Shown piece by piece: positions 57,181 through 64,000 of a stretch of DNA of 64,000 nucleotides. Location of the stretch: contig CP136062.1 in assembly GCA_032622095.1 (NCBI GenBank), forward strand, positions 131,209,282-131,273,281, in the 5' to 3' direction. A program made the translations under genes and the position numbers. This DNA comes from Siphonodentalium dalli. Lineage: Eukaryota > Mollusca > Scaphopoda > Gadilida > Siphonodentaliidae. The notes under the pieces were generated by a model that saw only the letters and a list, made by a program, of their open reading frames with translations, was not told the DNA's origin and did no database searches. Numbering within the stretch: position 1 is the first letter of the stretch; each line of letters begins with the position of its first letter.

Positions 57181-58601
57181 TTTGTTGTGAAGGTGGGTGT
57201 TTTTTGCTCCAAATAATTATTCTGACATTCAATTAGTTATAGACATCATTGAAACGAACTCGAAAGGAGGAAACCTGCAACCGCCTGCTGCTGTCTTCAG
57301 AATAAAAATCAACACCATTTTTCTCTGCAGGTTGTGTTGACATAACTAATGCAGGCTATTTGGCCAGGGAGGGTGTCACTCCGGGGTTGTCTAGGACGTC
57401 CTGCTTTCGGGCACCTTCAGTATCATGTGTATTTCCTATACACGATGGGGAATCACGTGGTTTCGAGTTGATGAGTATCACACATTCAAATGGCCGATGC
57501 GATCTAAAACCAGACCAGATGCGAGGAAAAGGGATAATAAACTATATAAGATATGACATACTACATATTATTTTGACAGCTACGAGCAGATGCTGTACTA
57601 TTTTTCAATCAAGCTGATACCTCATTTATGTCCAAATTCATATTTGTTTGCACTAACATTCTGACCAATGTTGTCAGTCGAAGGTTTCTCCAAGACGTAT
57701 GGACTGTTGTATTCCACGCACCTCCGACTGGCAACTTTGGTCAGAATGTTATAGAAAACTACTATGTATTTCCGAACAAATAAGGTATGAACTTGTTTAA
57801 AAAATAAACTACCATATGCTCGTAACAGTCAAATTGCTATGTTTTGTGTCAGTTCCTCGTATATTATTTTTGTGTGCGTTTGCACATTTTGAATGTTTGG
57901 TACTCACCAACCTCAAAACCAGGCGATTCCCCACCGTGCTAAAAATTACAAGTATTTCAACATCGACGACGTTACCACGAGGTGTCGCTTCGCATATGGG
58001 TGATTGTGTTGATGTTAGTTGACCCATGTAAACATCGGCATACAGGCAGGCCTAATTGTCTATTCGTCAAAAGGTTCGCCCGGAAAAAAATGGTAAAGAC
58101 GCGATTTTGGTGTTCAAAATCCGCTTTGGCGTCTAATATGGCCGACAAACACTCTGAAACCCATAATAGGGCATTTACGTTTACACTGACACTACATATG
58201 CGGAGATTAAGGATGAGTATACACCATGCATTGAAATCCACATATAAAGGTGTAAGATTGGCCGAAAATAAGCTGCAGAAATCCAAGATGGCTACTAAAA
58301 TGGCCACCAAAAATTAGAAAATTACAGCTTGGCTTGAATAAGGTGAACCAACATTGCGCTAACCAGAATCGCTGGGAGAAGGGACATATAACCAGACACA
58401 ATAGAGGAAATTGTCCACGTATTCTCTTCACAATAAACACTCTGTATGGCCTCTGAAGTGACTGCTACACACACAGAACTGAGCACCATAATAGTATGGT
58501 TTGAAAGGAAATCGATACGGGTGGCATCCAATCAACTCACACGTTTTTAAGTTTTATTCCCACGGAGAGATATCTATATATAGTACCAATAAAGAAATTA
58601 A
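57181..58601. other. No gene; small hairpin at 57654-57751
   Basis: 57654-57684 (TAACATTCTGACCAATGTTG) is inverted at 57721-57751 with few mismatches, a ~100-bp miniature foldback. A phrase AAATCCAAGATGGC near 58279 recalls the repeat inside the hAT-like element. No coding signal. Confidence 0.5.
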
Positions 58602-59175
58602 TAATTATTCTATCAAAGGCTCAACATCAACTTCACCATATCCGACAATAACAGCTTCTGGATTTCGCCAGACTTCACCACGACAGTCACCACATGCCAC
58701 CACCAAAGGAGTGCATTTTTTTCTACAGGAACACAAATTACCCCCGCACGGATTTCTACTTCCCATCATGCATTTGCAGCGCACTAATTTTAGTAGTGAT
58801 GTTGGTGCAGGTTCGATGTCGATCATAATTGGAACTAAATGAGAACCCTGGATTTTTCATTTCCCAATCCTTGTCGATGGTAGTTTTTCCAGGTTTTTAA
58901 CAGATAACCACTTGCATATTCACACATAACCTATGGATATATGCCTTCGTTCTGTTGGTGGTAGTTTCCCTGAGGAGCCTCATGTCGATGACACCGTCTC
59001 CATAAACTGTGTGTACCGCAAGCTATTGAGGGTATCACCCTGCTTTCCCGCACACATATATCGCCTTGAAAAGAATGTCTCCGGCTTCGCCAAATTTACT
59101 TTGTCAAAATCGTTCACAATGGATGATATCCGCTGTAGTTCGGGGAAATATTTCTATTTTTAGGAGGCCGGTTTT
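58602..59175 (-). pseudogene. Decayed multi-copy invertebrate gene, C-terminal part
   Basis: Minus strand, from 59169 downward: GLLKIEIFPRTTAD, then in another frame SSIVNDFDKVNLAKPETFF and DTLNSLRYTQFMETVSS, then GKLPPTER, a shifted AYIHRLCVNMQVV, and finally SHLVPIMIDIEPAPTSLLKL with a Cys-rich end (RCKCMM, CGGNLCSCRKKC, ACGDCRG). At least three frameshifts or stops are present. From memory, the order LNSLRYxxF, LPPTERAAxxH, then a CxC...CSCRK...CGxCRG tail, is the C-terminus of a large uncharacterised family with many copies in molluscs and other invertebrates. It continues upstream at 62927-63042, beyond the inserted 3.75-kb element. Confidence 0.75.
59170..59175. repeat. Target-site duplication GGTTTT, left copy
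   Basis: Matches 62927-62932 on the other side of the 3.75-kb element. Taking out the element and one copy makes the pseudogene reading frame run on from GKT into GLLKIE. Confidence 0.85.
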
Positions 59176-59210
59176 TACGGAAGCACAGTAGCGCCACAAA
59201 AAAAATAATA

Positions 59211-59453
59211 ATTACGGCGTTTAAACGCCCTATTACGGCGTTTAAACGCCCTAATTACGGCGTTTAAACGCCCTAATTACGGCGTTTAAACGCCCTATTA
59301 CGGCGTTTAAACGCCCTAATACGGCGTTTAAACGCCCTAATTACGGCGTTTAAACGCCCTAATACGGCGTTTAAACGCCCTAATACGGCGTTTAAACGCC
59401 CTAATACGGCGTTTAAACCCCCTAATTACGGCGTTTAAACGCCCTAATGCGAC
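59211..59453. repeat. Array of 11 palindromic units, left arm
   Basis: Eleven copies of GGCGTTTAAAC at 20-22-bp spacing. Ten carry the full 14-bp palindrome GGCGTTTAAACGCC and one reads AAACCCCC. Spacers alternate between CTAATTAC, CTAATAC and CTATTAC, all fixing the same orientation. Confidence 0.95.
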
Positions 59454-60239
59454 ATATATGGAATGACTAGTGAACCTTCGGACTGAACCTTCGGACTACT
59501 GAACCCTACTGGTCTGAACAGAATGAGGTCCCCTAGCAAAGGGTGAATTTGGTGATGCTAGCCGCTATGCGGGGTAATATCTCTAAATTCACCCTCTGGG
59601 GACCTCATTCTGCAAATGTCAGGCACCTTATTTCCGGGCTTGATACCACCACTGGTATATGCGTTGGTTTGGGTGCAATGTGTCTAACCGTGAAACATGT
59701 GGTCCCCTGCTATAAGCATATACCCTTCGCTATGTGCATATTCGACTACATGGGGTTGTTTTTAGTGCATTCTAGTTCATTTTGGATTTTCGGAGAATCG
59801 GGCCTTCGGAGTTATGGGCTTTCGGAGAATCGGGCTTTCGGAGAATCGGGCTTTCGGAGAATCGGGCCTTCGGAATTATGGGGTTTCGGAGAATCGGGCC
59901 TTCGGAGTTATGGGCTTTCCATGGCTGGCATTCTCAGAAATCCGGGCGGGCTAAGACCAGCCCTCCTCAATCAGCCTAGGTGGGCTATAGCCCTCCTCAG
60001 TGATGATGTCATAGCATGGACATTTTAGCCAACTACAGCGAAATCACATTCACGACAATGGAAATAGTCATTATCTGAACTAAACTGCGTTAATACATTT
60101 TACAAAGGCAGCCATTCCAAAATGTACCTCACCCCATAGACTTTACCCACCCGAATAAAGGCCATCGGTTATAGGGTGATAGAGCCAGAAACATTAATCG
60201 TGAGTCACTACTCATATAATGCAGTGGTCTTGTTATGGT

Positions 60240-60744
60240 GTTTGATGCACCAACTAATGGCTAAAATGTAGACAGTCATTTAATCTTATTAATGGTTCTC
60301 AATCTGATTAAGCACCCCTAAATTACTATTTCTTTGACTTCGGGTGTAAACAATAATTGATTCGAGTCGACGAACCTACCCATCAACGCTCAGAGTGATC
60401 AGATATCAACTTTTGAAGTTGTTTTACATCTATTGTTTGTGGCACAGAACACGCCGTCAAAAGGATGTTCTCAGTCAAAATTGCGTTAGTATTACCATTT
60501 ATTTTTAGTTATCCACCTTCGTCCGTTTGAATAAGTGTTTCTGTGGTAATTATCAGTACACATCTCGAGAAAATTACAAACTTCAAAAATCAATATCTCA
60601 TCACTCTGAGCTTTGATGGATGGGTTCCTCGACTCGAATCAAATATGTTTTACCCCTGAAGCCAAAGAAATAGTAATTTAGGGGTACTTAATCGGAATGA
60701 CTGTCTACATTTTAGCCATTAGTTGGTGCATCAAACACAACAAG
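60240..60744. mobile_element. Foldback related to MITE family A (copy 3)
   Basis: The outer arms (GTGTTTGATGCACCAACTAA, AATGTAGACAGTCATT) at 60239-60285 are inverted at 60697-60738. The inner arms match MITE A (ATTACTATTTCTTTGACTTC, GATTCGAGTCGACGAACC, ATCAACGCTCAGAGTGATCA and their inverse). Non-coding. Confidence 0.75.
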
Positions 60745-61967
60745 CCGCCGGAGACGGCGGTATCCCCCGCCGAAATGTGCAGTAGGGGAAGTGCATTCTC
60801 AATAAAGTTTACGTTCTCAGTACGTGGTAAATAAGAGGTGGGATTTTGTCAAAAAGGCTCGCGAACTCATTTTAGGTACTAGTCATGGGAACAAATATAC
60901 CAAAACTCTTTTAAATCCGTTGATATAAATTTTGAGCAAAATTTAAAAAATATATATATTTGATAAAATATACCTCAATATCTCCATAACCATGCATAAA
61001 TATTCTTAGAATGACATTTTACTTCTTGACAGCCCATATCACATGGTGGTCTGTGTACAGAACTGGAAAAGCATGTGTGTCCATTTTAATATTAGAGAGA
61101 AGTAGGTCGAGTATTCCTTCAAGTATATGTGTCGGCTGCACAACAGATTGATGTATTTTGAAGATGTTTTCAAGTTGAGACACATATTTCTCCTGATGGA
61201 TGTTGAAATTGATATCACCAGTGCAGATTATTGTAACAAATTTTAAAAAGTCCAATAACTCTGCTTAAAATAACCGGCCGGACCTGGTTTGTGAACTCAT
61301 TCTAGATACAGGTCATGTGAACTCATTTACCGAATATCTCTGAAATCCATTGAGATTTGTGGAAATGAGCCCTGTGACGTCGTCCATTTGCACACACAAA
61401 AATAAACAATGTCCAATAACTCTGCTTAAAATATCCTGCCGGACCTGGTTTTCGAACTCGTTCTAGATACTGATCATGTGAACACAAATAACAAAAATCT
61501 TTGAAATCCGTTGACATTTGTGGAAATGAGCCCTGTGACGTTGTCTATATGCTATTTGGTAAATAATAAACAAAGTCCAATAACTCCGGTAAAAATAACC
61601 GGCCGGACCTGGCATGCGAACTCATTCTAGGTAATGGTCAGGTGAACTCATATACCAAATATCTTTGAAATCCATAGAGATTTGTGGAAATGAGCCCCGT
61701 GACGTCGTCTATATGCTATTTGGTAAATTCAACAAAAATAATAAACAAAGTCCAATAACTCTGGTAAAAATATCCTGCCGGACCTGGCTTGAGAACGCAT
61801 TCTAGGTAACGGTCAGGTGAACTCATATACCAAATATCTTTGAAATCCGTAGACATTTGTTCAAGTTCTGACTCGATCAAATTCAGGACAGACGGACGGA
61901 CGGACGGACAGACGGACGGAACCCATTCCTATATCACCCGCAAATTTTCAATTTGGCGGGGGATAAT
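60745..61967. mobile_element. Repeat-rich insertion with TATCCCCCGCC ends and 6-bp flanking repeat
   Basis: Flanked by AACAAG (60739-60744 and 61968-61973). It begins CCGCCGGAGACGGCGGTATC and ends GGCGGGGGATAAT, so both ends carry TATCCCCCGCC in inverse orientation. Near the right end are four diverged ~165-bp tandem units (TCCAATAACTC, GCCGGACCTGG, ATCTTTGAAATCC) from about 61247 to 61860. A (GACG)n tract follows at 61892-61918. It includes a LINE endonuclease remnant at 61019-61255. Confidence 0.7.
61019..61255 (-). pseudogene. LINE APE-endonuclease fragment
   Basis: A 78-residue minus-strand frame with a GD-x-N motif (TGDINFNIHQE), a spacer ending QPTHILEGILDLLLSNI, and DHHVIWAVKK. This is the order GDxN...PTH...LDLLxxN...DH of the C-terminal half of APE endonucleases. 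It is isolated, without RT, and therefore a remnant. Confidence 0.6.
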
Positions 61968-62760
61968 AACAAGAGCACTGCATTGTATGAGTAGTGACTC
62001 ACAATTAATGTTTCTGACTCTATCACGCTATAACCGATGGCCTTTATTCGGGTAGGTAAAGTCTATGGGGTGAGGTACATTTTGGAATGGCTCCCTTTGT
62101 AAAATGTATTAACGCAGTTTAGTTCAGATAATGACTATTTCCATTGTCGTGAATGTGATTTCGCTGTAGTTGGCTAAAATGTCCATGCTATGACATCATT
62201 CACTGAGGAGGGCTATAGCCCACCTAGGCTGATTGAGGAGGGCTGGTCTTAGCCCGCCCGGATTTCTGAGAATGCCAGCCCTGGAAAGCCCATAACTCCG
62301 AAGGCCCGATTCTCCGAAACCCCATAATTCCGAAGGCCCGATTCTCCGAAAGCCCGATTCTCCGAAAGCCCATAACTCCGAAGGCCCGATTCTCCGAAGG
62401 CCCGATTCTCTGAAAATCCAAAATGAACTAGAATGCACTCAAAACACCCCCAAGTAGTCGAATATGCACATAGGAAGGGTATATGCTTATAGCAGGGGAC
62501 CACATGTTTCACGGTTAGACACATTGCACCCAAACCAACGCATATACCAGTGGTGGTATCAAGCCCGGAAATAAGGTGCCTGACATTTGCAGAATGAGGT
62601 CCACAGAGGGTGAATTTAGAGATATTACCCCGCATAGCGGCTAGCATCACCAAATTCACCCTTTGCTAGGGGACCTCATTCTGTTCAGACATTGATCGGG
62701 TAGGGTTCAGTAGTCCGAAGGTTCAGTCCGAAGGTTCACTAGTCATTCCATATATGTCGC

Positions 62761-62893
62761 ATTAGGGCGTTTAAACGCCGTAATTAGGGCGTTTAAACGC
62801 CGTATTAGGGCGTTTAAACGCCGTAATTAGGGCGTTTAAACGCCGTAATAGGGCGTTTAAACGCCCTATTAGGGCGTTTAAACGCCGTAATTA
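62761..62893. repeat. Array of 6 palindromic units, right arm
   Basis: Six copies of GGCGTTTAAACGCC at ~21-22-bp spacing, in inverse orientation to the left array (spacers CGTAATTAGG, CGTATTAGG). One spacer has flipped (CCTATTAGG). The lower count than in the left arm shows independent expansion or loss. Confidence 0.95.
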
Positions 62894-62926
62894 TTATTTT
62901 ATTTGTGGCGCTACTGTGCTTCCGTA

Positions 62927-63042
62927 GGTTTTGCCCTGGTCATATATAACATACGTTGTCTCACACCCAGACCAGGCATGGATGAAGAGAATATGTACCG
63001 TTTTACTTTGCCGGCCTTCTGCATAAGATCGCGTGTTTTCCA
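62927..63042 (-). pseudogene. Decayed multi-copy invertebrate gene, central part
   Basis: Minus-strand frame RSYAEGRQSKTVHILFIHAW followed by SGCETTYVIYDQGKT. HAxSGCDTTSAxFxxGK is a hallmark of the same family as the pieces at 58602-59175 and 63753-64000. It is bounded on one side by the 3.75-kb foldback and on the other by a TTAA MITE. Relative to the family as I remember it, several hundred residues between this piece and the 63.75-kb piece are missing. Confidence 0.75.
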
Positions 63043-63046
63043 TTAA

Positions 63047-63748
63047 TAATTTATCACCCAGTTACAAAAACAACAACAACAATCGGAATTTCACCAAAAG
63101 CCGATTTAGTTATTAAATTAGTTTATTGCCAATAAATACTCACAACAATACCAATCATGATATCATATTTGCCGTAGAAGTCCTACAATAACGGTTTTTT
63201 TTCTTGGCAGTTTGGAGGTGAGTGAGTGTGGTTTACAATTCCTAATTCAAGTTGGAATTCCCCAAAAGTGTTGTCACGAATGTAAACACATAGTATTTCC
63301 ACGTGTATCCAGCATGCATGGTGCCATGTTATATGTCTATTTGCATGAATAAAACATGATTATCGATTCGTAAATAAGTATAAATTCATGTATGCGCGCG
63401 TCAACTATCACAACATACCATATTATTGTTGATGGCAATACTTTTCCTCGAATTTTATTCCAAAAGTAACCCGTCGCCACTTATCCAACATGGAGCCGCG
63501 ATCTTGCGTGACTCTCGTAACTGCGTGCGCGCATGTCTGTACTATATTTCTATATTTTGTGCTGATTTTTGCCAGCCGCCAAATATTCACATGCAGAGGT
63601 GAAAAATAACAAATTTCAAAAATCGATATGTAATAACTCTGAACTTTGATGGGTGGATTCCTCGACTCGAATTACATATTTTTTTACCCACCGAAGCCAA
63701 ATAAATTGTAATTTAGGGGGGGGGGGCGTTTAATCGGATTATGCATAT
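63047..63748. mobile_element. MITE family A, copy 4
   Basis: Flanked by TTAA (63043-63046 and 63749-63752). The right arm 63598-63735 (GTGAAAAATAACAAATTTC, CTGAACTTTGATGGGTGGAT, CTCGACTCGAATTACATA, GTAATTTAGG) is clearly family A. Near the left end a CAACAACAACAA stretch at about 63070 matches copies 1 and 2. The left arm is otherwise replaced by unassigned sequence. It interrupts the multi-copy pseudogene. Confidence 0.68.
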
Positions 63749-63752
63749 TTAA

Positions 63753-64000
63753 CTCCCTGTTACAGAATGTCGAGGGCTTTAATATGTTCGCTCTTTTTTA
63801 TGGACGCTCCCGAAACACTCTATCCATCTAGCTGTTCTTGTGTGTCCATGCCCACTCTACCTGTCCGGTCACAGTTCAGACTGAAACCAGACGATAGGGA
63901 ACCCAACTTGATTTCGTTCATGTTAAATGGCTCTCTGTCAGCGAACCACTGTTGGAGCTTCAACAGATCAATGTAATCTCGAATTCTTCTTGAGGTTCCC
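63753..64000 (-). pseudogene. Decayed multi-copy invertebrate gene, upstream part (runs off the window)
   Basis: The minus-strand frame reads RIRDYIDLLKLQQWFADREP, then KLGSLSSGFSLNCDRTGRVG and MDTQEQLDG, an in-frame stop, SVSGASIKKSEHIKALDIL, another stop, and QGVK at the MITE junction. The pattern Y-x-x-L-x-x-WF-x-x-R-x-PF...SLSSG...NCD...G is that of the family whose later parts lie at 62927-63042 and 58602-59175. The gene continues beyond 64000. Its biochemical function is not established to my knowledge. Confidence 0.7.

Larger units (their letters stand above)
59176..62926. mobile_element. 3.75-kb foldback DNA transposon with ~1-kb arms and palindrome arrays
   Basis: Left arm 59176-60236, right arm 61965-62926, inverted over their whole lengths. 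The terminus begins TACGGAAGCACAGTAGCG. Each arm then has an array of 21-22-bp units centred on GGCGTTTAAACGCC (11 left, 6 right). Next come an ATTCCATATATGTCGCAT segment, an AGTCCGAAGGTTC repeat and a palindromic AGAATGAGGTCC block. A 16-bp tandem (CGGAGAATCGGGCCTT) and a GACAATGGAAATAGTCATTA region complete the arm. A 6-bp target duplication GGTTTT (59170-59175 and 62927-62932) marks insertion into a decayed gene. The core holds a foldback (60240-60744) and a second insertion (60745-61967). No transposase is encoded. The superfamily is unknown to me. Confidence 0.85.

Noticed and set aside
58605-58826. A small stand-alone Cys-rich protein gene
   Set aside because: The Cys-rich peptide is the C-terminus of a longer decayed protein whose earlier parts continue upstream in other frames.
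59211-59453. CRISPR-like array of regularly spaced repeats
   Set aside because: Units are palindromic with 6-8-bp fixed spacers, not unique spacers. The context is eukaryotic and inside a transposon arm.
59543-60028. 161-residue open frame and its inverted counterpart at 62249-62659
   Set aside because: Generated by the 16-bp tandem repeat and arm sequence of the foldback. The repetitive FGESGLRSYGLS pattern has no protein-like motif.
1-64000. tRNA, rRNA and snRNA genes
   Set aside because: No clover-leaf with A and B boxes or conserved rRNA blocks was noticed. A tRNAscan/Infernal run would decide this.

Overview
The window reads as AT-rich, intron-rich-type animal DNA from a marine invertebrate. 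A mollusc or other lophotrochozoan is most likely; a lancelet-like animal is possible. This rests on the repeat content: a CR1-like LINE with a PHD finger and a 2A-like peptide, a Penelope-type GIY-YIG fragment, a Crypton-type tyrosine recombinase, Helitron-type elements, many TTAA-flanked MITEs, and decayed members of two multi-copy protein families I associate with such genomes. No tRNA, rRNA, operon or CRISPR was recognised, and no ordinary multi-exon host gene could be supported. Isolated short exons cannot be excluded.

Layout. 1-1.6 kb: a tandemly duplicated segment carrying a LINE 3' fragment in one copy and a Helitron-like element in the other. 3.0-7.25 kb: a nearly complete CR1-like LINE (tandem RNA-hairpin repeats, 2A-like motif, PHD finger, endonuclease, reverse transcriptase), truncated at the 5' end and broken by two frameshifts. 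7.3-17.9 kb: microsatellites, foldbacks and MITEs. 17.9-19.9 kb: two decayed copies of a zinc-finger-like multi-copy gene. 20-33 kb: sparse sequence with paired TTAA MITEs and a small palindromic transposon. 33.4-35.1 kb: a dead LINE split by a hAT-like element with an 8-bp target duplication. 35.7-44.6 kb: nested palindromes, tandem repeats and foldbacks. 45.0-45.9 kb and 49.9-51.9 kb: two head-to-tail Helitron-like tandems. 46.3-49.1 kb: nested inverted repeats.

52.3-54.3 kb holds the only long intact gene, a 670-residue Crypton-type tyrosine recombinase. It keeps the first Arg, the late His and the Tyr but appears to have lost the central His-x-x-Arg pair. 54.8-56.3 kb: a long hairpin, a (TA)n tract, a Penelope fragment and a third Helitron-like end. 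58.6-64 kb, minus strand: a decayed member of a second multi-copy family, interrupted by a TTAA MITE and by a 3.75-kb foldback element. That foldback has ~1-kb inverted arms, arrays of ~22-bp palindromes and a clean 6-bp target duplication (GGTTTT).

The window is best understood as layers of mobile elements that interrupt one another. The points most worth following are the 3.75-kb palindrome-array transposon and its small relative at 30.3 kb, the CTAG|TC junctions that join Helitrons head to tail, the hairpin-array plus 2A design of the LINE, and the intact but probably catalytically dead Crypton gene.
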